A stretch of DNA of 21,990 nucleotides from Candidatus Poribacteria bacterium (lineage in GTDB: Bacteria; Abyssobacteria; SURF-5), in NCBI GenBank assembly GCA_016215705.1, contig JACRIR010000093.1, positions 1 through 21,990 of the forward strand, given 5' to 3'. Below are positions 1-7,520 of this stretch, piece after piece. A model generated the notes under the pieces. The model was not told where the DNA came from and did no database searches. It worked only from the letters and a program-made list of their open reading frames with translations. How positions within the stretch are numbered: position 1 is the first letter of the stretch; every line of letters starts with the position of its first letter. Made by a program: the position numbers and the translations under genes.

Positions 1-118
1 AAATAACATAGCATAAGCATTTTGAGGATGAGCCTAACAATAACCGTCATTCTGAGCGAAGCGAAGAATCTCGTTCTTTATGGCTATTGCAACGTTACTT
101 AGGAAGCGCTCTACTAGT
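1..118. repeat. Left-edge copy of a dispersed repeat
   Basis: These 118 bases are identical to 2272-2389, so this is a direct repeat at a 2271-base offset. The copy probably continues past the left edge, because the second copy lies inside a larger element that starts at 2254. It ends in the same CTACTAGT border as the second copy. It carries the motif around 48-72 (CATTCTGAGCGAAGCGAAG) that I associate with dispersed repeats in bacterial draft genomes. No credible gene is seen here. Confidence 0.9.
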
Positions 119-169
119 GCTACCTTGCATAAATTCGCGTTATCCCTTTTTGAGGTCAAGTCCTCTCCT

Positions 170-203
170 CCCCCCTTTTCAAAGGGGGGCAAGGGGGGAT
201 TTA
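170..203. repeat. G/C-run palindromic repeat
   Basis: A run of six C, four T, one C, three A and six G forms a near-perfect hairpin at 170-189. It is followed by a second G-run and GATTT. The same arrangement recurs at 2431-2462 and, inverted and less exact, at about 2498-2530. It is probably a dispersed repeat unit rather than a terminator, since no gene ends just upstream on either strand. The rest of 119-380 holds no supportable gene. A small hairpin (CACGCG/CGCGTG, 309-323) lies just ahead of the next gene. Confidence 0.7.
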
Positions 204-380
204 TATTCCAACAAATCATAACGCCTATTTCTGCAACTAAGCACCAGCGTAATAGCCGCTGTAAAAGGTGAAAGAGCAATTGGAAAAAGTAAAAGGGACG
301 AATCGAATCACGCGAGGCGCGTGACGCAAAGAACGCAAAGAAGGCGGAAGCAGAGCAAGAGGCGGAGGCCCTGGGGCGAC

Positions 381-1445
381 ATGAGCATAGAGTTACATTT
401 CACCGACGAGGATTGGGAACGAATCCAACGCGATTGGAGCCTGTGGTGGGCCGGCGAGCTGAATAGGCCGATGGTCATAATCGAGAATCCGATGTCGATC
501 CCAATGGGAATGGAGTTTACACACGAGTTCCTTCTGGGAAAACCCGTCGAGGAAGTGCTTGATCATCAACAAGCCATGCTCGAGGTGAGGGAATTCTATG
601 GTGACGCATGGCCGAAATGGTGGCCGAACTACGGGCCGGGCATCATGGCGGGATTCCTCGGAGCAAAAGTCCACGGCGACCCGGAAATGGAAACCGTCTG
701 GTTTGAGCCGCCCGACACAAAAGCAATAGCGGATATCCGCTTCGCGTTCGAGGCTGAAAATGTTTGGTGGAAGCGAATCGTCGAGCTTACCCGGCGCGCC
801 GTCGAGCGATGGGGAAACAAGGTCTCCGTCGCTCATACAGACCTTGGCGGCAATCTCGATATCGTCGCCTCATTTCGCACAACGCAAAACCTGCTCTTCG
901 ATGTCATTGATTCCCCCGACGAAGTGAAACGCCTCGTAAATGACATTACCGCGCTTTGGCTGCGGTATTATGACGAATTGTGGGCCATCATACGGAAAGC
1001 CGGCCGGGGGACGACTCCCTGGGCCCCAATCTGGTCGCCCGGTCGCTGCTACATGTTCCAGAGCGACTTCTGCTACATGATTTCGCCGCAAATGTTCGAG
1101 AAGTTCGTGCTGCCTGATATCGAAGCCTGCACCAGGAAGATGGACCACGGCTTCTATCATCTCGACGGAAAGGGACAGATTCTGCATCTGGACATGCTTC
1201 TCTCGCTGGAAAAGCTCGCGGGAATCCAGTGGATACCCGGCGACGGCGCGCCGCCACCCGAAGAATGGCTGCCGCTTCTGAAGCGCATTCGTGACGCAGG
1301 AAAGTTGTGCCAGGTATTTGTAAGCGCCGAAGGAGCGCAAACAATCGTGCGAGAACTGGGCGGGCGCGGCTTCGCGTTCTTTATCATGTCTTTCATAACC
1401 TCTCGCGAAGAAGCGGAGGATTTGCTGAAAACGTTAGGATGTTAG
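381..1445 (+). CDS. Uroporphyrinogen decarboxylase-family (UroD/MtaA-like) protein
   Basis: A 354-residue protein resembling the UroD superfamily that includes corrinoid methyltransferases of the MtaA/MtbA type. The N-terminus (LHFTDEDWERIQRDW, then WWAGELNRPMV) is typical of a large uncharacterised UroD-like branch. A TIM-barrel-like region follows, with HTDLGGNLDI, the FYHLDGKGQILHLD segment and a C-terminal GGRGFAFFIMS stretch. I chose the ATG at 381 because it has purine-rich GGAGG/GGGG upstream and starts at the family's usual N-terminus; an in-frame GTG at 321 would add 20 basic residues and looks spurious. No heme-biosynthesis genes or corrinoid protein genes are adjacent, so true uroporphyrinogen decarboxylation is not implied. 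A methyl- or demethylase role is equally possible. The next gene starts 10 bases downstream, suggesting an operon. Confidence 0.75.
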   Translation: MSIELHFTDEDWERIQRDWSLWWAGELNRPMVIIENPMSIPMGMEFTHEFLLGKPVEEVLDHQQAMLEVREFYGDAWPKWWPNYGPGIMAGFLGAKVHGDPEMETVWFEPPDTKAIADIRFAFEAENVWWKRIVELTRRAVERWGNKVSVAHTDLGGNLDIVASFRTTQNLLFDVIDSPDEVKRLVNDITALWLRYYDELWAIIRKAGRGTTPWAPIWSPGRCYMFQSDFCYMISPQMFEKFVLPDIEACTRKMDHGFYHLDGKGQILHLDMLLSLEKLAGIQWIPGDGAPPPEEWLPLLKRIRDAGKLCQVFVSAEGAQTIVRELGGRGFAFFIMSFITSREEAEDLLKTLGC

Positions 1446-1455
1446 CGAGTATTTG

Positions 1456-2193
1456 ATGCGCAAAGTATCACTGTTCATACCCTGCCTGGCCGATCTCTTC
1501 ATGCCGGAGATAGGAGAGGCCTCGTTCCAACTGCTTCGTCATTTGGGGCAGAACCCCATTTATCACAAAGAGCAAACATGCTGCGGGCAGCCGCTTTTCA
1601 ACAGCGGCTACGTCAAGCAGGCGAAAAAAGCCGCGAAACATTTCATCGGAGTCTTCGGAGACGACGACGCGGTAGTCTGTCCTTCCGGCTCATGTGTCCT
1701 CATGGTCAAGCGCCATTATCCCGAGCTTCTCGGTGATGAACCCGCCTGGCGCCACAGAGCAGAAGAGCTTTCATCCCGCATCTATGAGCTTTCGCAGTTT
1801 GTGGTCGACGTCCTGGGACTGGAAGACATTGGCGCTTCGTTCGATGGCAAGGCGGCTTACCATGTTTCCTGCCAGATGCTGCGCGGTCTCGGCCTATCGC
1901 GCCATGCGCAGAAACTTCTGAATGCCGTCAGGGGCACAAAGCTCGTTGATCTGGCGCGCGCAGAAGCCTGCTGCGGTTTCGGAGGCAAGTTTGCGGGCGA
2001 TTATCCCGATATATCAGAAGCATTGGTTCGTGAAAAAGCGGCCCATTATATTGAGAGTGGGGCCGATGTTCTCGTTATTAGCGAGCCCGGTTGTCTCTTG
2101 AACATAGGCGGATACCTGAGTCGGAATCATCCCGGCAAGAAGGCCATGCACATTGCCGACTTCCTCGTGAAAGGAATACAGAACGGGGGCTAA
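1456..2193 (+). CDS. LutA/HdrB-like (Fe-S) CCG-domain protein
   Basis: A 245-residue protein with two cysteine-rich CCG domains as in LutA/YkgE, the GlcF C-terminus and HdrB. Domain 1 has Cys10, Cys42-Cys43-Gly and Cys75/Cys80 (CPSGSC). Domain 2 has Cys139, Cys172-Cys173-Gly and Cys213 (EPGC). Such domains bind non-canonical Fe-S clusters and serve electron transfer to or from thiols, disulfides or hydroxy acids. LutA normally works with LutB and LutC in lactate oxidation, but neither is present here; the partner is the UroD-like gene 10 bases upstream. The ATG at 1456 is preferred over TTG at 1453. The ribosome-binding site is weak, so translation may be coupled to the upstream gene. LutA-like is the closest label by length and motif spacing; the function is not established. 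Confidence 0.8.
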   Translation: MRKVSLFIPCLADLFMPEIGEASFQLLRHLGQNPIYHKEQTCCGQPLFNSGYVKQAKKAAKHFIGVFGDDDAVVCPSGSCVLMVKRHYPELLGDEPAWRHRAEELSSRIYELSQFVVDVLGLEDIGASFDGKAAYHVSCQMLRGLGLSRHAQKLLNAVRGTKLVDLARAEACCGFGGKFAGDYPDISEALVREKAAHYIESGADVLVISEPGCLLNIGGYLSRNHPGKKAMHIADFLVKGIQNGG

Positions 2194-2214
2194 AGCAACA
2201 CAGAACGGGGGCTA
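2178..2214 (+). repeat. Short tandem duplication at the gene end
   Basis: The 15-mer ACAGAACGGGGGCTA occurs at 2178-2192 and again at 2200-2214. The first copy spans the stop codon of the CCG-domain gene. This looks like a local slippage or insertion scar next to the mobile-element-like repeats that begin at 2254. Confidence 0.75.
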
Positions 2215-2253
2215 GTGGAACCCTCCCTAAAGAAACTGTCCCGTAGTTGGCAA

Positions 2254-2389
2254 ACTAGTACCGCGTTTCCGAAATAACATAGCATAAGCATTTTGAGGAT
2301 GAGCCTAACAATAACCGTCATTCTGAGCGAAGCGAAGAATCTCGTTCTTTATGGCTATTGCAACGTTACTTAGGAAGCGCTCTACTAGT
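2254..2389. mobile_element. MITE-like element, copy A (136 bases)
   Basis: The element is bounded by imperfect 25-base terminal inverted repeats. The left end is 2254-2278, starting ACTAGTACCGCG. The right end is 2365-2389, whose reverse complement starts ACTAGTAGAGCG. I count 20 of 25 matches by eye, and weaker pairing continues about ten bases further in. It has no transposase, so it is best described as a MITE-like or palindromic dispersed repeat. Positions 2272-2389 are identical to the left edge of the window (1-118), showing that it is multicopy. Confidence 0.7.
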
Positions 2390-2565
2390 ACCGCGTTTCC
2401 TAAATAACATGCACTTAACTCGGCGACGTTCCCCCCTTTGCAAAGGGGGGAAGGGGGGATTTAAGACTCTTGTTTTCCAAGGATTTCTGCGACTTCCTAA
2501 ATCCCCTTTGTCCCCCTTTTTCAAAGGGGGAGCATTGCAACATTATTTAGGAGGCGCTCTACTAG
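2385..2565. mobile_element. MITE-like element, copy B, sharing its border with copy A
   Basis: It begins in the CTAGTA border that ends copy A. Its terminal inverted repeats are 2385-2408 and the mirrored sequence ending at 2565; about 19 of 24 positions match. Inside lies a second inverted pair: a perfect 20-base palindrome (six C, TTTGCAAA, six G) with a trailing G-run at 2431-2462, mirrored by a related block at about 2498-2530. The whole unit is therefore a nested palindrome around a roughly 35-base centre. It ends 42 bases before the aconitase start codon. A small open frame across it is a by-product of the repeat. Confidence 0.65.
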
Positions 2566-2607
2566 AGAGAACTCCGAAATTCTGAACGCACGGAAAAAGG
2601 AGACAGC

Positions 2608-4524
2608 ATGGTCCAGAACCTCACTGAGAAGCTCATAGCAAACCATATGGTTGAAGGAAGGATGTCCGCGGGCGAGGAAATCGGAATTCGGATCGATCAG
2701 ACATTGACACAGGATGCCACCGGCACAATGGCTTTTCTTGAGTTCGAATCACTTGGAATGCCGCGCGTCCAGGCTGATATCTCGCTCAGCTACATAGATC
2801 ACAATATCATCCAGACAGACTTCAAGAACGCCGATGATCATTTGTTTCTCGAATCAGTTGCGGCCAAGTACGGCGTGTTCTTGTCCCCGCCCGGCAACGG
2901 AATCTCACACCATGTCCACCGCGAGCGATTTGGCATTCCAGGGAAGACGCTGCTTGGCTCCGACAGCCACACGACTACCGGCGGATGTTTGTCGATGCTT
3001 GCCGTTGGCGCCGGAGGCATTGAGGTGGCTATGGCCATGGCGGGCAAGCCGTTCCACTTGATGTACCCCAAGGTATGGGGCATCCGGGTTGCCGGCAAGC
3101 TATCCCCCTGGGTTTCCGGAAAGGACCTGATCCTCGAGATGCTCCGGCGTTTCACGTGTAAGGCGAGCGTCGGCAAGATCATGGAGTTCTTCGGGCCGGG
3201 AGTGCGAAACCTCGATATGAGCGCGCGGGCGACAATCGCGAACATGGGCGTCGATATCGGCGCGACAGCCGCGATCTTTCCGTCAGATGAAATAACGAGA
3301 AGATATCTCGCCATGAACGAGCGTGAGGGTGACTGGCAAGAACTCAAGGCCGATAGGAACGCAGACTATGATGAAGTTACAGAACTTGACCTAAGCTCAA
3401 TCGAACCGCTCGTGGCTTGCCCTCACAATCCGGACAATGTCAAAACTGCCTCCGAGCTTGAAGGAACACCGCTTGCTCAGGTCATTGTCGGCAGCTCGAC
3501 TAACGGCTCCTATCGAGACCTGATGATTGCGGCAAAAATCGTGGAGGGTCGCAAGATACACCCATATGTGAGCTTCGAAATCAACCCTGGAAGCAGACAG
3601 GTTCTGGAGAATGTTGAGATTATGGGAGGAGTGCTCGCTCTCATTCATGCTGGAGCGCGAATACATCAGTCCGGGTGTCTCGGCTGTATAGGGATGGGAC
3701 AAGCGCCCGCAACAAACACGAAGTCGCTGCGCACGTTCCCGCGCAACTTCAAGGGCCGCAGTGGAACAAAAGATGACTTCGTCTATCTCTGTTCACCCGA
3801 GGTCGCCGCGGCTTCGGCCCTCCAGGGATCAATCGCCGACCCACGCAAACTCGGAGAATGCCCGAAGCTGAGGTATCCGAAGAAATACAGCTTCAATGAG
3901 GGCTGGATCATCCCACCTGCCGCAGATGGTTCTTCGGTTGAGGTGATCAGGGGGCCAAACATTGCCCCGTTCCCGCAATTCGGCCCGCTGCAGCAACACC
4001 TCGAGGGCGAAGTGCTTTTAAAAGTCGGTGACAATGTCAGTACCGACATCATTATGCCCGCAGGCAACCGCGTGTTGCCGTTCAGAAGCAATATCCCTGC
4101 CATCAGCAAATTCGTCTTTGACATCATAGATGAGAATTTCCACAAGAAAGCCGAGGCAAAAGGCGGTGGCATCATAGTAGGCGGAGAGAACTACGGGCAG
4201 GGCTCCTCGCGCGAGCATGCGGCGTTGGCCCCTCGCTACCTGGGAATCAGAGCCAAGATCGCGAAGAGCTTCGCGAGAATACACAAGGCGAACCTGGTGA
4301 ATTTTGGAATTGTGCCTCTTGAGTTTGCCGAAGCATCGGACTACGAAAAGATTCAACAGGGCGCCATGATTCGCATTTCAAATGTGCGCGATGCCGTCAT
4401 GAGGGGCGACGACGTATTGAAAGCATCTGTGAATGGGCAGGAAATCGCCGTCCGGCTCACTGTTTCTCCGAGACAGAGAGAAATACTCGCGGCGGGCGGT
4501 CTCCTTAATCAAGCGCGCCAGTGA
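2608..4524 (+). CDS. Aconitate hydratase (about 640-residue form)
   Basis: A 638-residue aconitase-superfamily enzyme that interconverts citrate and isocitrate through a [4Fe-4S] cluster. Seen features: the DHN motif (64-66), GSDSHTTT at 118-124, GCLGCIGMGQ at 356-365 (two cluster cysteines, 357 and 360), a swivel domain starting near GDNVSTDIIMPAG, and the active-site loop QGSSREHAALAPRYLG. The length fits the compact bacterial type rather than the roughly 890-residue AcnA. The start has a strong ribosome-binding site (AAAGGAG, 6 bases before ATG). Oddity: where most family members have GSCTN, supplying the third cluster cysteine, this protein reads GSSTN with Ser297. It stands alone, between the repeat cluster and a convergent gene. 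It could serve the TCA cycle, reverse or forward, or glutamate synthesis. A related hydro-lyase cannot be excluded. Confidence 0.85.
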   Translation: MVQNLTEKLIANHMVEGRMSAGEEIGIRIDQTLTQDATGTMAFLEFESLGMPRVQADISLSYIDHNIIQTDFKNADDHLFLESVAAKYGVFLSPPGNGISHHVHRERFGIPGKTLLGSDSHTTTGGCLSMLAVGAGGIEVAMAMAGKPFHLMYPKVWGIRVAGKLSPWVSGKDLILEMLRRFTCKASVGKIMEFFGPGVRNLDMSARATIANMGVDIGATAAIFPSDEITRRYLAMNEREGDWQELKADRNADYDEVTELDLSSIEPLVACPHNPDNVKTASELEGTPLAQVIVGSSTNGSYRDLMIAAKIVEGRKIHPYVSFEINPGSRQVLENVEIMGGVLALIHAGARIHQSGCLGCIGMGQAPATNTKSLRTFPRNFKGRSGTKDDFVYLCSPEVAAASALQGSIADPRKLGECPKLRYPKKYSFNEGWIIPPAADGSSVEVIRGPNIAPFPQFGPLQQHLEGEVLLKVGDNVSTDIIMPAGNRVLPFRSNIPAISKFVFDIIDENFHKKAEAKGGGIIVGGENYGQGSSREHAALAPRYLGIRAKIAKSFARIHKANLVNFGIVPLEFAEASDYEKIQQGAMIRISNVRDAVMRGDDVLKASVNGQEIAVRLTVSPRQREILAAGGLLNQARQ

Positions 4525-4602
4525 AGCATGTCAAGGACGCGCGCGGTCAAGATAATGGACATATGCCGTCGCAATTCGGAGCAGTATTCAATATAGAGTC
4601 TA

Positions 4603-4932
4603 CTACCACTTCTTGAATACGAAGAAGACGGCTCCGAGGATCATAAAGAACCCGACAACATAATTCCATTTCAGATCCTCTCGGAGATAGATGAGTGAAA
4701 AAAAACAGAAAACTACCAGGGTAACTACTTCCTGTATGGCTTTCAATTGGGCTGCCGAGAACTGATAATGCCCCAGACGGTTTGCCGGAACCTGGAAGCA
4801 GTATTCTATGAAAGCAATAGACCAACTGACAAGAATCGCCTTCCATAGAGGTGAGTTCTTGTATTTCAAGTGCCCGTACCAGGCAAACGTCATAAACACG
4901 TTTGAAACCGTCAGCAGAATGATTGTTCGCAT
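4603..4932 (-). CDS. Small membrane protein, DUF486/DMT-type
   Basis: A 109-residue protein with about four hydrophobic helices. It starts MRTIILLTVSNVFMTFAWYGHLK and contains SWSIAFIEYCFQVPANRLG and a KAIQEVVTLVVFCFFS segment. This pattern is characteristic of the DUF486 family, a small relative of drug/metabolite transporters of unknown function. Its length is typical of the family. It is convergent with the aconitase gene (78-base gap) and diverges from the FHA operon, with its own near-consensus promoter at 5001-5029. The ribosome-binding site is weak (GGGG about 9 bases upstream). Confidence 0.85.
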   Translation of the reverse strand: MRTIILLTVSNVFMTFAWYGHLKYKNSPLWKAILVSWSIAFIEYCFQVPANRLGHYQFSAAQLKAIQEVVTLVVFCFFSLIYLREDLKWNYVVGFFMILGAVFFVFKKW

Positions 4933-5000
4933 TCAATGTTACCCCGTGAGAATCATTGACTTCGCCACCCCGCTCCAAATCCTCGATTGCGACAGATTTT

Positions 5001-5029
5001 ATTATAATCCTGTCCACCCAGCGGGTCAA
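5001..5029 (-). promoter_or_regulatory. Sigma70-type promoter for the DUF486 gene
   Basis: Read on the minus strand: -35 TTGACC (5024-5029), a 17-base spacer, -10 TATAAT (5001-5006). This gives 11 of 12 consensus positions and optimal spacing. The start codon lies about 60 bases downstream of the predicted transcription start. Confidence 0.75.
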
Positions 5030-5087
5030 GAAAAGTAAGTATCGATCCTTGAAGAAGTCAGTCCGTCAATCTCAATCCGTGGAGAAG

Positions 5088-5116
5088 TTGACAGCTCTTC
5101 TTCCTGACACTATAAT
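5088..5116 (+). promoter_or_regulatory. Perfect-consensus sigma70 promoter for the membrane/FHA/HIT operon
   Basis: TTGACA (5088-5093), a 17-base spacer and TATAAT (5111-5116) match the consensus at all 12 positions. Transcription would start near 5123, leaving a leader of about 120 bases before the start at 5244. A second TTGACA at 5174 has no matching -10. The promoter is back to back with the minus-strand promoter at 5001-5029. The remainder of the 311-base divergent region (4933-5243) shows nothing else I can support. Confidence 0.8.
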
Positions 5117-5243
5117 AAAAGGGTTCTTGAGAGGCGGCCTCATGCTGTTTTCATAAGTCGGGCCGTTACGTCCCTTGACAATTTTCGCATCCCGTCGAGA
5201 AACAATCGCCCCTTCGGCGTATCATTAGAGTCTCATTAGATTT

Positions 5244-5651
5244 ATGTTGAATGATGATGCCGGCTATAAAAGGTTGTTTTTGCTGGCCGCTGCGTATAAC
5301 CTGGCGCTGGGCTTGGTTTTTCTTCTTCTATTCTCTCAGATTGTGACTTTCCTCCATATGGCGGTTCCGCCTCCTCAGAGTGCTGTCTTCCACCAAATGG
5401 CTATCTTGCTTGCAATGGTTTTTGGGATCGGCTATTACATGGTCAGCCGCGACCTATACGGCCAGAGAGGCATCGTGGTTCTGGGTATTATTGCAAAAAC
5501 GACCGTTTTCCTGTTGTTTCTGTATCATGTCTTGTTCTCAGGATTGCATCTCCTCCTTTTCATAATAGGGGTGGGCGATCTTATTTTCGCCCTTTTGTTC
5601 TACAAATACATCCGCCTTGTCAGGATTCGAGCGAGCGCGGGAGCAAGGTGA
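5244..5651 (+). CDS. Unrecognised four-helix membrane protein
   Basis: A 135-residue, very hydrophobic protein with about four transmembrane helices, near residues 10-32, 50-68, 75-96 and 98-122. It ends in a short basic tail (KYIRLVRIRASAGAR). I do not recognise a family beyond a general resemblance to small DoxX-like membrane proteins. The ATG at 5244 lacks a clear ribosome-binding site. The gene is the first after the perfect promoter at 5088-5116 and lies 12 bases from the FHA gene, so the two are probably co-transcribed. Confidence 0.65.
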   Translation: MLNDDAGYKRLFLLAAAYNLALGLVFLLLFSQIVTFLHMAVPPPQSAVFHQMAILLAMVFGIGYYMVSRDLYGQRGIVVLGIIAKTTVFLLFLYHVLFSGLHLLLFIIGVGDLIFALLFYKYIRLVRIRASAGAR

Positions 5652-5663
5652 CCAAAACAAACA

Positions 5664-6869
5664 ATGGCGCGAATCGTAATTAAAGAGAGAGGTCTCGAAA
5701 CAAAAAGCTTGTCGCTCGGAAGCGGCAGCGTTACCATAGGACGGACGTCAAAGAACGACATCGTCCTCAATAACCGATACGTTTCGGGACGCCATTGTGA
5801 AATCGTGTACGAAAATAATGGGTATACGGTCATTGATCTCAAGAGCACCAATGGAGTGTTTGTCAACGGGCACAAAGTTGAGAGCAAGAAACTAGATGAC
5901 GGAGATCGCCTGCTTGTAGGAGCAGGCCTCTTGATATACGTTGCGAATGAGCAGGCCATAAAGACGGAAACCCTTATGACTCAGTTGGAAAACGGCTCGG
6001 CTGATGAGCGCGAACTCGCCGCCAACCTGCTCGGACAGTTTGGCACTCTTGCGGCTTCGAACGCATTGCTGTCCGCCTTGAGTAATGACCTCGACCCGAA
6101 AGTTAAGGCGGCGGCGGCCGAAGCGCTCGGGCTGCTGGGCGATTCTCGGGCCGTGCGTGCGCTTCTCGGTTATTTCGACACCAGCGATGTCTTGCTGCGG
6201 AATTCAGTGGTCCGATCGCTGGTCAGGATTGCGGATGACAAGACAATCGACGGCATTGCGGCGTTTCTGAAGCACGAGGACAGCAAGATTCGAGTTCTTG
6301 CTGCGTATACCCTCGGCCGAACGCGCAACACCAACGCCACACAACACCTCGTGGATGCGCTCAACGACGAAACATACGCCGTGCGTGAGGCCGTCATTAA
6401 AGCCTTGGGTGATATCGAAGACGCAAGAGCATTAAGCGCTTTGACACAGGCCGCAAACGACCCTCACCGTTTTCCACAGTTGTGGGTGATTGAATCGCTG
6501 GGAAGAATCCGAAGCCCGGAGGCATTGCCCGTGATAATAAAAGCGCTCAAAGACCCCGGTCCCGAAGTGCGCGAGGCCGCAGCAGCAGCTCTCGGAAAAC
6601 TGCGGGCCACCGAGAGTGCGCGGCCGCTTATTTCAGCGCTTGCCGACCCGGACCAACGCGTCCGCAAGGCGGCATCCATATCGCTCGAAAAGATTCGTAC
6701 GCACGTGGAAATGGGAAAAAGCTTTTCGTCATCTCATGGACGGGACACGAAGACGATGCACATATCCAGGATTGGCGAAAGTGAAGAAGGTGAATCAGGC
6801 GCCCCGCTTTTCGGCGAAGACCGGGCGAAATGGCTGAAATGGTGGATGGAACAGCAGGCGCAGAAATGA
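5664..6869 (+). CDS. FHA-domain plus HEAT-repeat protein
   Basis: A 401-residue cytoplasmic protein. Residues 1-95 form a forkhead-associated domain that would bind phosphothreonine peptides; the key residues are present (Gly26-Arg27, Ser41/Arg43/His44 and Ser61-Thr62-Asn63-Gly64). From about 105 to 350 there are about seven HEAT/PBS-lyase-type repeats with recurring A..AA.ALG.L.D.RA patterns, a protein-interaction scaffold. The C-terminus (about 350-401) is polar and not recognised. No signal peptide or membrane helix is seen. It lies between a membrane protein and a HIT protein in one apparent operon. It is probably a phospho-dependent adaptor, but neither the kinase nor the target can be read from the sequence. 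The kinase-fold protein at 11894-12871 is the only kinase candidate in the window apart from the histidine kinase. Confidence 0.85.
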   Translation: MARIVIKERGLETKSLSLGSGSVTIGRTSKNDIVLNNRYVSGRHCEIVYENNGYTVIDLKSTNGVFVNGHKVESKKLDDGDRLLVGAGLLIYVANEQAIKTETLMTQLENGSADERELAANLLGQFGTLAASNALLSALSNDLDPKVKAAAAEALGLLGDSRAVRALLGYFDTSDVLLRNSVVRSLVRIADDKTIDGIAAFLKHEDSKIRVLAAYTLGRTRNTNATQHLVDALNDETYAVREAVIKALGDIEDARALSALTQAANDPHRFPQLWVIESLGRIRSPEALPVIIKALKDPGPEVREAAAAALGKLRATESARPLISALADPDQRVRKAASISLEKIRTHVEMGKSFSSSHGRDTKTMHISRIGESEEGESGAPLFGEDRAKWLKWWMEQQAQK

Positions 6870-6885
6870 GATAAGAGGGCTTGAG

Positions 6886-7383
6886 ATGCGACAACTCTAC
6901 ATACCCTCAAAGATGTCTTATGTCAAAGGAAAACGACCACAAGTGGATTGCATTCTTTGCGCCGTCTGCCACAAAGACAGGAAAGTGACCAAGCTTGAGG
7001 TGCACAGAACCAAGCATTGGGTGGTCTCTGCAAACCTGCACCCTTACACGGCGGGCCACATGCTTTTGTTTCCTTGCAGACATATCGCGGACGTGCGACA
7101 ACTCCTGGAAAATGAAGTATCGGAGATGATCGCGGTACAGAAATTGTGTCTCGACGTGCTTGATGCCGCGTACAAGCCAGCCGGCTACAACATCGGATTC
7201 AACATAGGCCGTCCCGCCGGCGCAAGCATAGAACATCTCCACCTGCATATCGTGCCGCGATATCCCAACGAAGCCGGCTTCCTGGACATACTTTCGGAAA
7301 CGCGAAGCATTGTTGAAAGCCCGAAACAGACGGTCAAGACATTAAGAGCGCATTTCAAGAAGCTATCGAAAGGTGGCTCCTGA
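6886..7383 (+). CDS. HIT-family nucleotide hydrolase/phosphorylase
   Basis: A 165-residue histidine-triad protein. The catalytic motif HLHLHIV has His117, His119 and His121. The N-terminal region has CILC (Cys22, Cys25), like the zinc-binding site of the Ap4A-phosphorylase-like HIT branch, and the start MRQLYIPSKMSYV matches that branch's typical opening, supporting the ATG at 6886. Known family members hydrolyse or phosphorolyse nucleotide phosphodiesters such as Ap4A or AMP-lysine; the substrate here is unknown. It lies 16 bases after the FHA-HEAT gene. The 137-base gap to the convergent gene at 7521 shows no convincing terminator. Confidence 0.88.
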   Translation: MRQLYIPSKMSYVKGKRPQVDCILCAVCHKDRKVTKLEVHRTKHWVVSANLHPYTAGHMLLFPCRHIADVRQLLENEVSEMIAVQKLCLDVLDAAYKPAGYNIGFNIGRPAGASIEHLHLHIVPRYPNEAGFLDILSETRSIVESPKQTVKTLRAHFKKLSKGGS

Positions 7384-7520
7384 AAGATTGCCGATTTCCC
7401 ACTGAATTCGTTTCCTTTTCGCCTTGCTCCCTTCGCCTTTCATTTCTTCAATCAGGAATAAGAAACCAGGCCTCATTCTTCGCGACCGTCCGGACCGTAT
7501 TGAAGATCGTGGTGGGCTGA

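Noticed and set aside
34-279. Small open frames on both strands in the left-edge region
   Set aside because: They translate the dispersed repeat and G-run palindrome and have no start signals.
1456-2193. A complete lutABC lactate-utilisation operon
   Set aside because: Only a LutA-like gene is present; no lutB or lutC is found in the window.
2431-2530. G/C palindromes as rho-independent terminators
   Set aside because: No T-run in the right place, and the same motif recurs away from gene ends, so a repeat explains it better.
1-2565. CRISPR-like array from the recurring blocks
   Set aside because: The repeats are few, long, irregularly spaced and have inverted ends; there are no uniform spacers or cas genes.
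2358-2585. 75-codon plus-strand open frame before the aconitase
   Set aside because: It lies wholly across the MITE-like repeats and translates the G/C-run palindromes; its content is explained by the repeats.
4018-4356. Minus-strand open frame inside the aconitase gene
   Set aside because: The aconitase frame has full family motifs; the antisense frame has none.
5174-5200. TTGACA as a second promoter -35 ahead of the membrane/FHA operon
   Set aside because: No acceptable -10 at 16-19 bases downstream.
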